From assembly GCA_946885645.1 (NCBI GenBank), contig CAMPGU010000034.1, forward strand, positions 1 to 21,679: DNA of 21,679 nucleotides, in the 5' to 3' direction. The notes below the pieces were generated by a model, which worked only from the letters and a program-made list of their open reading frames with translations, was not told where the DNA came from and did no database searches. The DNA is from an uncultured Haloferula sp. Lineage in GTDB: Bacteria; Verrucomicrobiota; Verrucomicrobiae; Verrucomicrobiales; Akkermansiaceae. The translations under genes and the position numbers were made by a program. Of this stretch, positions 7,856 through 16,015 are shown piece by piece (within the stretch, counting starts at the first letter, position 1; every line of letters starts with the position of its first letter).

Positions 7856-8221
7856 ATGCGCGCCCGCCTCACCAAAGACTTCCGCTTCGAAGCCGCCCAT
7901 ACCCTGCCGAGCCTGCCGGAGGGCCACAAGTGCCGCCGCATGCACGGCCACAGCTTCAAGGTGGAAATCTCGATCGAGGGCGAGGTCGATGAATCCATCG
8001 GCTGGGTGTACGACCACAAGCGCATTTCGGAGGCGATGAGGCCGCTGCTCGAGCAGATGGATCACGGCTACCTCAATGACATCGAAGGCCTCGAAAGCCC
8101 CACCATCGAGCGCATGGCGGGCTGGTTCTGGAAGAAACTCGCGCCGGATCTCCCCGGCCTCGCCGAAATCGTCATCTACGAGACGCCCACGGCGAGGTGC
8201 TCCTTCCGGGGAGAGTTCTAG
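7856..8221 (+). CDS. queD: 6-carboxy-5,6,7,8-tetrahydropterin synthase
   Basis: A 121-residue QueD, which converts 7,8-dihydroneopterin triphosphate to 6-carboxytetrahydropterin, the second step towards preQ0 and queuosine in tRNA wobble positions. Zinc ligands are His15 (in FEAAH), His30 and His32. The catalytic cysteine is Cys26 in the CxxxHGH spacing typical of QueD rather than the wider spacing of pyruvoyl-tetrahydropterin synthases. Asp69-His70 and Glu109 complete the active site. Length equals the E. coli enzyme. It is divergent from the glycosyltransferase (139 bases between starts). No other queuosine genes are in the window. A folate-pathway-type pterin synthase is a less likely alternative because of the Cys spacing. 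Confidence 0.9.
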   Translation: MRARLTKDFRFEAAHTLPSLPEGHKCRRMHGHSFKVEISIEGEVDESIGWVYDHKRISEAMRPLLEQMDHGYLNDIEGLESPTIERMAGWFWKKLAPDLPGLAEIVIYETPTARCSFRGEF

Positions 8222-8327
8222 GTCTTTCCAATCGGTTAGTTCCCAGTCGCTTGAGGAAAATCTTCGGGTGCCTCCCCGCCACCTCTTTTGAACTTTATCA
8301 ACGGGTTGGCAGCTCTACACTGGTGGG

Positions 8328-10511
8328 GTGAAGGAACTGATCGTCGATCTTGAGCATTGTTATGGGATAAAGAAACTCGAAACGAGGTTCGAATTTGAAA
8401 AATATGGTAACATCGTCGCCATCTATGCGCCGAATGGGATGATGAAAACATCGTTTGCGAGTACTTTTAAGGATCTAAGCCAACAGCAAACGTCTTCCGA
8501 TAGGATTTGGAGCGAGAACGCAACGATTCGAAGCATAAGGGACGAGACTGGTTCGGAACTTCATCACTCTAATATTTTTGTGATCGAACCCTATAACGAG
8601 AAGTACAGATCTGATCGGATCTCAACGCTGCTAGTCAATGACGAATTGAAAGAAAGGCATTCCGCAATCCATAAGGAAGTGGATGAAAAATCGGAGACGT
8701 TGCTTAAAAAGTTAGCCCCGTTGGCGGGGATGAAAAAGGGAATTCGAGAAGAATTATCAAAAGCGATAACTCATGATCCGAGAGAGTTCTTCAAGGCCTT
8801 AAATAGAATCAAAGAAGAGGTTCTCGGCGGCCAAGAGACATCCTTGGGTCAGGTGATATATGGAGATATCTTCAATCCTAAGGTGAAGGTTCTGCTCGAT
8901 GATCCCAAGTTCATGTCGAAGATCGACGCTTACATCACAAAATACGATGAATTACTAAGTCGCTCGACTTTTTTCCGCCGGGGGGTTTTCACCCATAATA
9001 ACGCGTCGGATATCGCAAAAAACCTGAACTCTAACGGTTTTTTCAAGGCCGACCATGCCGTTTATCTTCGCATCAAAGGAGAGAAAGTAGAGATCACATC
9101 GCTGCAGGATCTTGAAGCCGCAATCGAAGGGGAGAAGGATGCAATCCTTACGGATGGCGAGCTTAAAAAGGCGTTCGATGATATAGACAAGCAGATAAAC
9201 AAAAATGCTGAACTCAAAGAGTTCCGCGCTTGTCTGGAGAAGAATGCGGTTCTTCTTCCCGAGTTGTCCAACATCGAGCTTCTCCGGCAGAATTTGTGGA
9301 TCCAGTATCTGATCCGGAATAAGGATGCCTTTTCCGAACTTCTGGACGCGTACGACCGGGGTAGGGTGGAGATTTCAGCAATCATCGAGGAGGCTAAACG
9401 CCACATCACGAAGTGGAGTGAAGTGATTTCCATCTTCAATGAGCGTTTCTCTGTTCCCTTCGTTGTGAGAATGGGGAATCAGGAAGATGTGATCTTAAGA
9501 GGTGAAGCCCCCAGCGTATGCTTTGACTTTTTCGATATCAACGATCAGGCCTCAACCCGGACTATCGAGGAGGATCTACTGACGGCCGTGCTGAGCAACG
9601 GCGAGAAGCGGGCTCTATACATTCTTAATATAATCTTTGAGGTCGAAGCTAGAAGAGAAGCAGGCATCGAAACGCTTTTCATTGTTGATGATATCGCTGA
9701 TTCTTTCGACTACAGAAATAAATATGCCATCATCGAATATTTGGCTGAAATCAGTAGCAACCCTAATTTCTTCCAAGTGGTTTTAAGCCACAATTTCGAT
9801 TTTTACCGCACTGTTTCAGGTCGCCTCAATCTCAAGCGCCCCAGCCGAATGATAGCCTCCAGAGAGGGTGGGAAGATCATGCTTCAATCTGAGATCTACC
9901 AGCGTAATCCATTTAATTCGTGGAGGAAGAAGCTTCATAACGATTCTACTCTAATTGCCTCCGTCGCCTTCCTCCGGAATATGGCGGAATTCTCCGGCGA
10001 CGATGCTTCCTACCTATCACTAACCTCATTGCTGCACGTCAAGCCGGACACTCAAAGCATAACAATTAAAGAGCTGGAGCATCTCGTAAAAAAGATTCTC
10101 CAAGATCAAGATAAGCTGGAACTGGAGGGGCCGACAAGAAAGGTTAAAGACGTGATTTATTCAGAGGCAGGGAAAATAGCCGATAGTGCCGGTGAAACAG
10201 CAGCGTTGGAGGAAAAAATCGTTCTATCGATAGCGATCCGGCTCCGGGCTGAGGAATACATGATCCAGAAAATAAATAACACTGAGTTCGTATCTTCGAT
10301 CTCTTCAAATCAGACGGTCGAGTTAATCAAGAAATATAAAACCGTGTTCCCTGTGGAGAGGTCTAATATCAAGCTTTTCGATCAGGTGAACTTAATGACG
10401 CCGGAGAACATCCACTTGAATTCCTTCATGTATGAGCCAATTCTAGATCTTTCAGCGATACATCTGAAAAGAATTTACTCAAAGGTCGCAACCCTGCCTG
10501 CCGGAGTGTAA
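8328..10511 (+). CDS. ABC/SMC-like ATPase with C-terminal effector-like domain, probable defence gene
   Basis: A 727-residue protein with a split ABC-type ATPase. The P-loop region is YAPNGMMKTS (33-42), in which both usual Walker A glycines are replaced (Ala34, Met39) while Lys40-Thr41 remain. A helical, charged insertion follows (about 105-370). The second ATPase half has signature-like LSNGEKRA (422-429), Walker B FIVDD (451-455) with Asp455 where Glu is usual, D-loop SFD (459-461) and H-loop His488. A separate domain (about 520-727) carries Arg550-x3-Glu554 with His570 and His585. ABC ATPase plus C-terminal domain is the layout of anticodon nucleases such as PrrC/RloC, but I cannot establish homology. 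Hand-counted GC is 38% at 8341-8400, 9661-9720 and 10261-10320, and 53% at 9301-9360, against 67% in queD (8101-8160). The GTG start directly follows a GGTGGG run. No partner gene lies beside it. Confidence 0.75.
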   Translation: MKELIVDLEHCYGIKKLETRFEFEKYGNIVAIYAPNGMMKTSFASTFKDLSQQQTSSDRIWSENATIRSIRDETGSELHHSNIFVIEPYNEKYRSDRISTLLVNDELKERHSAIHKEVDEKSETLLKKLAPLAGMKKGIREELSKAITHDPREFFKALNRIKEEVLGGQETSLGQVIYGDIFNPKVKVLLDDPKFMSKIDAYITKYDELLSRSTFFRRGVFTHNNASDIAKNLNSNGFFKADHAVYLRIKGEKVEITSLQDLEAAIEGEKDAILTDGELKKAFDDIDKQINKNAELKEFRACLEKNAVLLPELSNIELLRQNLWIQYLIRNKDAFSELLDAYDRGRVEISAIIEEAKRHITKWSEVISIFNERFSVPFVVRMGNQEDVILRGEAPSVCFDFFDINDQASTRTIEEDLLTAVLSNGEKRALYILNIIFEVEARREAGIETLFIVDDIADSFDYRNKYAIIEYLAEISSNPNFFQVVLSHNFDFYRTVSGRLNLKRPSRMIASREGGKIMLQSEIYQRNPFNSWRKKLHNDSTLIASVAFLRNMAEFSGDDASYLSLTSLLHVKPDTQSITIKELEHLVKKILQDQDKLELEGPTRKVKDVIYSEAGKIADSAGETAALEEKIVLSIAIRLRAEEYMIQKINNTEFVSSISSNQTVELIKKYKTVFPVERSNIKLFDQVNLMTPENIHLNSFMYEPILDLSAIHLKRIYSKVATLPAGV

Positions 10512-10598
10512 TCCCGGGTCCGAAATCGCCAGATGCGCCCCTCAAATGGAAAGATATGATCGGCTTGCACGACACAGAATTGCTTTAAAGTTGTAAGG

Positions 10599-12278
10599 CT
10601 ACTCCTCCGGTGTGCCGCTCTCCGCACCCCGTTGCGCTTCCCGTGCCTTCCGCTGCTGTTCCATGATCGGGCCGAGGTCCTGGAGGCCGCCCATGCCTTC
10701 CATCATGCTCTTCAGGCCGGTGGTCATCTTTTTCGCGGAGGCGACGGTCTGGTCCATCTTCTCCAGTTCCATGGAGGGCAGGTTCCCCATGCTGCGGTCG
10801 TCCCCGGCCTTCGGCTGCGCGGCTGCGGCCGCGCTCAAGGTTTCCGCCTGCGTCGGATCGAGGATCGTCTGGAGTTCGCTTACGAACGCTTCGTCCCGCA
10901 GGGGCTGCCCACCGCGATAGTTGTTCCGGTCGAGGGGATTGATGGTACCCTTCAGGTCCTCCGCGGTGCTGGCTTGGAGCTGATCGTACTCCTCCTGCGG
11001 CATCTCGCCGCGCGAATGGGCGTCGCTGGCCAGCATCAACTGCATCAAGGCCGTGGGGTCCTTCTTGAGCCGTTCGATGGCTTCCTTCGACTTCACCAGC
11101 TCGCGCTTCTGGTAGTCCTGATAAATCTTCGCCGCCTTGTCCTGCTGCTCTTCGGTGAGCTTCAATTGGTCGTTGAGAGGGCCCAAGCCCATGCGCAGGC
11201 CGTTCCGCGGACCGCCGAAGGCATTCCCCATTTCACCGGAAGCGGCCATTTCCCCCATCTCGACGGCATCCTCGAGCAGGCTGATCAAATTAGTGGCGAC
11301 GTGCTTCGAGAGGTTGGTCCGGGCGTCGCCATACTTCGCGATGAAGTCCGCGTTCCCGGCGGGGTCCCGCGGCTTGGTCCGGGCCGCGCGTTCGGTGGCG
11401 GACTCCACGGGGGCGAGTCCCGCGGAGGCGGGCCCTGTCGCGGGAGAGGCGGTTCCTCCGGCAATGCCCGTGTTGTCGGTGGCAGACTCTTTGCTGCGGT
11501 TCACGAGCGCGACGGCTCCGGCTCCGACGAGCAGAAGGGCAACCCCGGCGGTGATGGCGGTTTTCTTGGTCATGGCGATGATTCCGATGGTGGTGAAGGT
11601 GGTGGCCGCGCTCCCGCCCGCGGCGGCGAGGGCCTTGGCAGCAAGAAGGGACGAAGGCGGTGCCGCGGCCTGCGCATCCGCGCCGAAGCCGGCCAGCATC
11701 ACCGCTCCCAGCGAGCCGCCTATCTGGCAGCCGCGTCGTGCAAGCTGGCCGCGCAACCTCTCCGTGGCCCGATCCAGCCGCTTCTGCGCGGCATCCGTGG
11801 CAATGCCCAGCGCGCCGGCGATCTCCCGCACGCTCAGCGAGCGGTAGAAGCGCAGCAAGAGGGCCTCCCGGTCCTTGGACGAAAGCGCGGCCAGCGCCTC
11901 GTCCAGGACCGGTTGCATGCGCCGCCAGGCATCGGCGGTCTGGCCGTGGGAGTCGGTTTCCATATGCGTGCGCAGGAGTTCGCGTTTGCGGGTTTCGCGG
12001 AGCCGCTGGCGGAGGAGATTTTTCGCCTGCATCACCGCGGTGAGATGGAGCCACCCGGCGAGGGACGAGCGCGAGGCGAGCGATCCCGCCTTCCTCGCCA
12101 GGGTGATGAAGGTCAATTGCGAGGCTTCCGCGGCCAGCGATTCGTCGCCGGTCGTCCGCAGGCCCGCCTGATGGACCAGACCGGCGTAGCGAGCCACCAA
12201 AGCATGGAATGCCGCCTCGCGGCGCGCTTCCAGCCAGCCGGCGAGCAGTTCGGCATCGGATGGACCGTTTTCCGGCAT
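10599..12278 (-). CDS. ECF-type sigma factor with membrane-anchored extracytoplasmic domain
   Basis: A 559-residue protein. Residues 1-105 match sigma region 2 (AEASQLTFITLARKAGSL at about 50-67), and 125-178 match region 4 with a helix-turn-helix (LSVREIAGALGIATDAAQKRL). A hydrophobic Ala/Gly segment follows at 187-199, then a clear transmembrane helix at 241-259 after MTKK. The remaining 300 residues should lie outside the cytoplasm. They include an LTxxQ motif (LTEEQ, 374-378), long charged helices and a Met/Gln-rich tail. Normal ECF factors are about 180-200 residues, so this one carries its own sensor-like domain, and no anti-sigma gene lies beside it. The ATG at 12276-12278 begins a typical ECF N-terminus. 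Two overlapping inverted repeats lie 15-52 bases upstream. Target genes are unknown; the adjacent superoxide dismutase is a possibility only. Confidence 0.85.
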   Translation of the reverse strand: MPENGPSDAELLAGWLEARREAAFHALVARYAGLVHQAGLRTTGDESLAAEASQLTFITLARKAGSLASRSSLAGWLHLTAVMQAKNLLRQRLRETRKRELLRTHMETDSHGQTADAWRRMQPVLDEALAALSSKDREALLLRFYRSLSVREIAGALGIATDAAQKRLDRATERLRGQLARRGCQIGGSLGAVMLAGFGADAQAAAPPSSLLAAKALAAAGGSAATTFTTIGIIAMTKKTAITAGVALLLVGAGAVALVNRSKESATDNTGIAGGTASPATGPASAGLAPVESATERAARTKPRDPAGNADFIAKYGDARTNLSKHVATNLISLLEDAVEMGEMAASGEMGNAFGGPRNGLRMGLGPLNDQLKLTEEQQDKAAKIYQDYQKRELVKSKEAIERLKKDPTALMQLMLASDAHSRGEMPQEEYDQLQASTAEDLKGTINPLDRNNYRGGQPLRDEAFVSELQTILDPTQAETLSAAAAAQPKAGDDRSMGNLPSMELEKMDQTVASAKKMTTGLKSMMEGMGGLQDLGPIMEQQRKAREAQRGAESGTPEE

Positions 12279-12292
12279 GTTCTAGGATGATC

Positions 12293-12330
12293 TGTCCGTC
12301 CGTGCCGGAAAACGGACAATTATTTTCCGG
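12293..12330. promoter_or_regulatory. Two overlapping inverted repeats upstream of the sigma factor gene
   Basis: TGTCCGT (12293-12299) is inverted as ACGGACA (12312-12318) with a 12-base gap. Overlapping it, CCGGAAAA (12305-12312) is inverted as TTTTCCGG (12323-12330) with a 10-base gap. Both are perfect and cannot form at the same time in RNA. They lie 15 to 52 bases before the sigma factor start, as expected for an operator or a switchable leader hairpin. The regulator is unknown. Confidence 0.4.
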
Positions 12331-12369
12331 AGAAACAGGGATTTCAGCGTTTTAGACCGCAGGGTTCCG

Positions 12370-12408
12370 AAAAATAAAAAGGCCCCGTCGGCAGGATCGC
12401 CGCGGGGC
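12370..12408 (-). terminator. Intrinsic terminator of the superoxide dismutase gene
   Basis: On the minus strand GCCCCG-CGGC (12408-12399) pairs with GCCG-A-CGGGGC (12392-12382) around a 6-base loop, with one bulged A. It is followed by an 11-base tract that is all U except for one A (12380-12370). It lies 20 bases after the stop codon. This is the clearest terminator in the window. Confidence 0.88.
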
Positions 12409-12428
12409 TCGGGGAAATTCCGGGAATC

Positions 12429-13157
12429 TCAAGCCTTCGCGAAGCGCTCGCTGGCGTTCTCCCAATTCACCACGTTCCACCAGGCGGTGATGTAGTCGGG
12501 CCGGCGATTCTGGTAGTTGAGGTAGTAGGCGTGCTCCCAGACGTCCAGGCCCAGGATCGGCGTGCCCAGATCCGAATCCGGCACGATCCCTTTCATCAGG
12601 GGATTGTCCTGATTGGCGGTGCTGGTGATCTTGAGCTTGCCGTCCTGGACGATCAGCCAGGCCCAGCCGGAGCCGAAGCGCTTGGCGGCGGCTTCGCCGA
12701 AAGCCTTTTTCATATCGTCCGTCGTGCCGAAGGCGGACTGGATCGCCGCGGCGAGATCGTCACCCGCTTTGCCGCCCTTGCCGGCCGGGGCCATGATTTC
12801 CCAGAAGAAGCTGTGGTTCCAGTGGCCGCCCGCGTTGTTGCGGACGGTGGTGCGGAGCGCCTCGTCGCTCACGGAGGGGAGCCCGGTCACGATGTCCTCC
12901 AGGCTTTTGCCTTTCAGCGCGGCGTTCGCGGCTACGGCCGTGTTGAGATTGCTGATGTAGCCCGCGTGGTGCTTGCCGTGATGGATTTCCATCGTCTTCG
13001 CATCGATGTGCGGTGCGAGCGAATCCAGCTTGTAGGAAAGCTCCGGCAGCGAAAAAGCGGGCTTCTCCTGCGCCATCGCCAGCGGTGCGGCGCTCACGGC
13101 CCCGGCGGCGATGGAAAGCTTCACGAAGGAGCGGCGGTCGTAGATCGGTGGATTCAT
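12429..13157 (-). CDS. Tat-exported superoxide dismutase, manganese type
   Basis: A 242-residue Fe/Mn superoxide dismutase that removes superoxide. Metal ligands are His59 (in MEIHH), His115 (WNHSFFW), Asp205 and His209 ([12 protein letters not shown]). Gly111 (NNAGGH) and Gln183 (ANQDNP) are the residues typical of the manganese form; iron enzymes usually have Gln and His/Ala patterns there. The first 29 residues form a twin-arginine signal (DRRSFVK at 7-13, then a hydrophobic stretch ending in AMA), so the folded metalloenzyme is exported. The ATG at 13155-13157 is chosen because it gives a normal Tat signal; earlier starts only add non-signal residues. It is divergent from the helicase gene and ends in a strong terminator, so it is probably monocistronic. 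Confidence 0.93.
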   Translation of the reverse strand: MNPPIYDRRSFVKLSIAAGAVSAAPLAMAQEKPAFSLPELSYKLDSLAPHIDAKTMEIHHGKHHAGYISNLNTAVAANAALKGKSLEDIVTGLPSVSDEALRTTVRNNAGGHWNHSFFWEIMAPAGKGGKAGDDLAAAIQSAFGTTDDMKKAFGEAAAKRFGSGWAWLIVQDGKLKITSTANQDNPLMKGIVPDSDLGTPILGLDVWEHAYYLNYQNRRPDYITAWWNVVNWENASERFAKA

Positions 13158-13237
13158 GGCGACCGCCACCATAGACAACCTGTCGGGGGGCACAAACGGA
13201 AAGGCGAATCCTTGCCAGTCCGGATTCCCTCGCATCG

Positions 13238-13251
13238 GAAGCCCGGGCTTC
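13238..13251. promoter_or_regulatory. 14-bp perfect palindrome before the helicase start
   Basis: GAAGCCCGGGCTTC is a perfect palindrome ending 13 bases before the helicase ATG, in the 107-base divergent gap with the superoxide dismutase gene. It could be an operator for a dimeric regulator controlling either gene, or an RNA hairpin masking the helicase start (though the loop would be very tight). A weaker repeat, GAATCC/GGATTC, lies at 13206-13227. Confidence 0.4.
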
Positions 13252-13264
13252 TCAGACTGACGCC

Positions 13265-15952
13265 ATGGCGGAGGGTGGGAAAGCGATAGTCCCGGTCTTG
13301 CGATGGCTGCGGGATTGCCTGGCGGAAGAACGGTCCGGGCGGGGAATCACGAACGTCTTTGGTAGATCGGTGAAGGCGCGGAGCTTCCTCGAGGGGGAGG
13401 ATCACTGCACGGGTACCCCCACATGGATGGCCGATCTGCCTCCCTCGCAGGCGCGGGAACTGGCGGAGCGTGCGGCACTTTATCGCCGGGAGTGCGGCTT
13501 CCACTTCGGGACCGTGTTTCTTACTGGGTCGATCGCGGGGCGGAAGCTGGTGGCTCCGGTACTGCTTTTTCCCGTGGACGAGTCCTCGCTGGCGGGAGGC
13601 ACTTTCGAGGTTCGGTACCGGGACTGGCGGTTTAATCCGGCGGTGGTCGAGCTCTTGGGACTCTCCGAGGGCTGGGAGAGTGAATGGGTACCACGGATCG
13701 AGGCAGTGCTTGATGCCGGGGGCGCGGTGACCACCGCCGCCAGGGCGATCCAAAGTGCCCTGCCGGACATCGTGGGGAATCCCGTGGGCATCCGCAGCGG
13801 TGCCCCGGAGCTAAGGGCGGCGGCGGAAGAGTCCGAACTGCGACTTCATGCCGCCAGCGCGCTGCTGCTCGCAGAGAGGTCGCCGAACGTGCGCGGGGTG
13901 CTGGACGAAATTTCCCGCATCGACTCTCCCGGTCCCATCCTTAATGCCTTGTTCGGTGGTTTCGGGAACCCCCTGTCCTCGCGGCGTGGAAAATGCCGGG
14001 TGGAGAGCATTCCCGCCGTGCTATCGGCAGCGCAGGAAGCCTTGGTGCGTGATGCGGCGTCCGGGAATGTCACCGTTTGCCACGGACCCCCGGGAACCGG
14101 GAAGACCTTCACCCTGGCTGCGGCGGCGATCGAGCACGCCGCCCGCGGCGAAGCGGTTCTCGTGGTCTGCCGCAGCAGCAAGGCGGCCGACGTGATGGAA
14201 CAGGCAATCGACGGGCTTGCCGGAGACCCGGCCTTGACCTTGCGCACCGGAAGCAAGGCGGCGGTGCGGAAACTCCGGGACCACATCGACCTCCTGCTCG
14301 CCCGCGCTTTCGCAGGCGGCGATACCGGCGATCACCGGCAACTGGAGCGGACCCTGAAGATCCTCGGCGATGAGACGCGCAAGTTCGAGTCGGAACTGGC
14401 CGCGGCGATGCGACGCGGCAGATGGTTCGATCCGGACGGGAATCCCCGCTGGTGGCACCGGCTGGGACAAAAGCTCGAACGGCAAGAGGCCTCTTCACCG
14501 TTATTGATGGAAGTGTCGGAGCGCCTCTCGGAACTCCAACAGCAGCGTGTTCGCGATGCCAAAGCCCATCTGGCCCGCTCGCATTTCAGGCGCATCGATG
14601 CATTGTTGGACACCAAGGAATCGAGGAAAGGCCTGCGGAATTACCGGAATGCCTTGAAACGACGGAGTAGCGGCGCATGGGAGCGGGATCTGGCAGGGAT
14701 CGACCCGAAGCTGTTGCTGGCGATCTTCCCGATTTGGATCGTGGAATCGGACGACGTCCACCGGGTGCTTCCGCTGCAAGCCGGCCTGTTCCCGCTGGTG
14801 ATGATCGACGAGGGCAGCCAATGCGATCTCGCCTCGGCAATTCCCGCCCTGCACCGCGGCAGGCGGGCCTTGATCGCGGGGGACCCGAAACAGCTCCGGC
14901 ATGTCTCCTTCCTTCCCCGCCGCCGGATCAAGGATCTGGCTTTGCGGCACGGCGTTCCTGCCTCTCTCTGGGGACGATACGACTTCCGCGAGACCTCCTT
15001 GATCGACGCGGCCTTGGAAGCCACGGACGCGGTGCATTTCCTTTCCGAGCACTTCCGGTCCCGTCCGGAGCTGATCGCGTTCAGCAATGCCACGTTCTAC
15101 CGCAAGCGCCTGCGCCTGATGCGCGAGCTTCCGGGTGATACGGCGGGAACGCCTGCCGCTCTTGTCCGGCAGGTCGCGGGCATCCGGAACGGCGCCGGGG
15201 TGAACCACGCCGAGCTCGAAGCGGTGGCCACGTTTCTCACCGGCTGGTGGAAGGACGGGCAGGCGCGCGGGGAAAGGAGGACCATCGGGTTCCTATCGCC
15301 GTTCCGCGCGCAGGTGGATGCCTTTGAAGGTGCCATGCTCCGGCTTCTGGGCCGGGACCTGCTCGCCAGACTGGTGCGGGACCACGGGCTCATTGCCGCC
15401 ACGGCACATGGATTCCAAGGAGATGAAAGGGACGTGATGCTGCTATCCCTGGCGATCTCCCGCGCGTGCCCTGCGGCTGCCCGCAGGTTCTTGGAGCGGG
15501 AGGATGTCTTCAATGTTTCGATTACCCGTGCGCGCGATCATTCGGTCGTCTTCCACTCGATGGACCGCGGGGTTCTTCCCGCCGGCTCCTTGGTCGCGGC
15601 TTGGCTGGAATCGCTGGAAAAAGGCCATCGTTTGCCGGTGGACGATCCCGCATGCCGCTGGGTCGGGGAAGTCGCCGGTCGCTTGCAGGCGCTGGGGCTG
15701 GAATGCGACAGCGGGCGTTCGGTGGGAGGAATCGCGGTCGATCTGCTGGTGCGCGAAGCCGGCAGCGGGAAATGGGTGGCCCTCGATCTGGTGGGGCAGC
15801 GCGGCCGGGCGGGGGAGCGGGTCGCCCTGCGGGAGCAGCTTCTTTTACAAAGGGCGGGCCTCAGGATGTTGCCTCTCGGCATCCATGAATGGCGGAGCAA
15901 CTCCGCGAGGTGCCTGGACGCGATCCGGAAGCACTTCCGCGAGGAGCATTAA
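13265..15952 (+). CDS. SF1 (Upf1/Dna2-like) helicase with C-terminal endonuclease-like domain
   Basis: An 895-residue superfamily 1B-type helicase. Walker A is GPPGTGKT (274-281), motif II DEGSQ (515-519, family DEASQ), motif III GDPKQL (539-544), motif IV-like EHFRS (595-599), motif [10 protein letters not shown] (715-723) and motif [10 protein letters not shown] (752-759). These indicate ATP-driven unwinding or translocation on DNA or RNA. The N-terminal 250 residues are not recognised. The C-terminus (about 800-890) resembles the MTES_1575/Vsr-like endonuclease fold: VDLLV (825-829), then ALDLVG (839-844), where active members have an acidic residue and a Glu-x-Asp-Gly block. Because that block is altered, nuclease activity is doubtful. 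GC matches the chromosome, so it looks resident. Repair or restriction of foreign DNA are both possible. The stop codon lies within the U-tract of the opposing terminator. Confidence 0.88.
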   Translation: MAEGGKAIVPVLRWLRDCLAEERSGRGITNVFGRSVKARSFLEGEDHCTGTPTWMADLPPSQARELAERAALYRRECGFHFGTVFLTGSIAGRKLVAPVLLFPVDESSLAGGTFEVRYRDWRFNPAVVELLGLSEGWESEWVPRIEAVLDAGGAVTTAARAIQSALPDIVGNPVGIRSGAPELRAAAEESELRLHAASALLLAERSPNVRGVLDEISRIDSPGPILNALFGGFGNPLSSRRGKCRVESIPAVLSAAQEALVRDAASGNVTVCHGPPGTGKTFTLAAAAIEHAARGEAVLVVCRSSKAADVMEQAIDGLAGDPALTLRTGSKAAVRKLRDHIDLLLARAFAGGDTGDHRQLERTLKILGDETRKFESELAAAMRRGRWFDPDGNPRWWHRLGQKLERQEASSPLLMEVSERLSELQQQRVRDAKAHLARSHFRRIDALLDTKESRKGLRNYRNALKRRSSGAWERDLAGIDPKLLLAIFPIWIVESDDVHRVLPLQAGLFPLVMIDEGSQCDLASAIPALHRGRRALIAGDPKQLRHVSFLPRRRIKDLALRHGVPASLWGRYDFRETSLIDAALEATDAVHFLSEHFRSRPELIAFSNATFYRKRLRLMRELPGDTAGTPAALVRQVAGIRNGAGVNHAELEAVATFLTGWWKDGQARGERRTIGFLSPFRAQVDAFEGAMLRLLGRDLLARLVRDHGLIAATAHGFQGDERDVMLLSLAISRACPAAARRFLEREDVFNVSITRARDHSVVFHSMDRGVLPAGSLVAAWLESLEKGHRLPVDDPACRWVGEVAGRLQALGLECDSGRSVGGIAVDLLVREAGSGKWVALDLVGQRGRAGERVALREQLLLQRAGLRMLPLGIHEWRSNSARCLDAIRKHFREEH

Positions 15953-15989
15953 AAAAAGAAGGACATCCCGTCGCCGGAATGCCCTTCTT
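15951..15989 (-). terminator. Intrinsic terminator of the Gfo/Idh oxidoreductase unit
   Basis: AAGAAGG (15956-15962) and CCTTCTT (15983-15989) close a stem that continues through CAT/ATG and CCG/CGG to a 4-base loop. Read on the minus strand, the two internal mismatches become G-U pairs, so the stem is continuous, and it is followed by seven U residues (15957-15951). On the plus strand the same positions are A-C mismatches and there is no U-tract, so it is directional. Confidence 0.85.
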
Positions 15990-16015
15990 GATGCGGATCT
16001 AACCCTGGAAACTCG

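Noticed and set aside
8288..8316. TTGAAC as a -35 element for the ATPase gene
   Set aside because: The hexamer 17 bases downstream (AGCTCT) does not resemble a -10 element, and the start codon is too close.
8222..10598. Attachment-site direct repeats flanking the low-GC ATPase gene
   Set aside because: I compared the flanks (8222-8327 and 10512-10598) by eye and found no shared repeat, tRNA gene or integrase.
10632..12290. 552-codon plus-strand frame opposite the sigma factor
   Set aside because: Full antisense shadow; the minus strand has clear sigma region 2, region 4 and a transmembrane helix.
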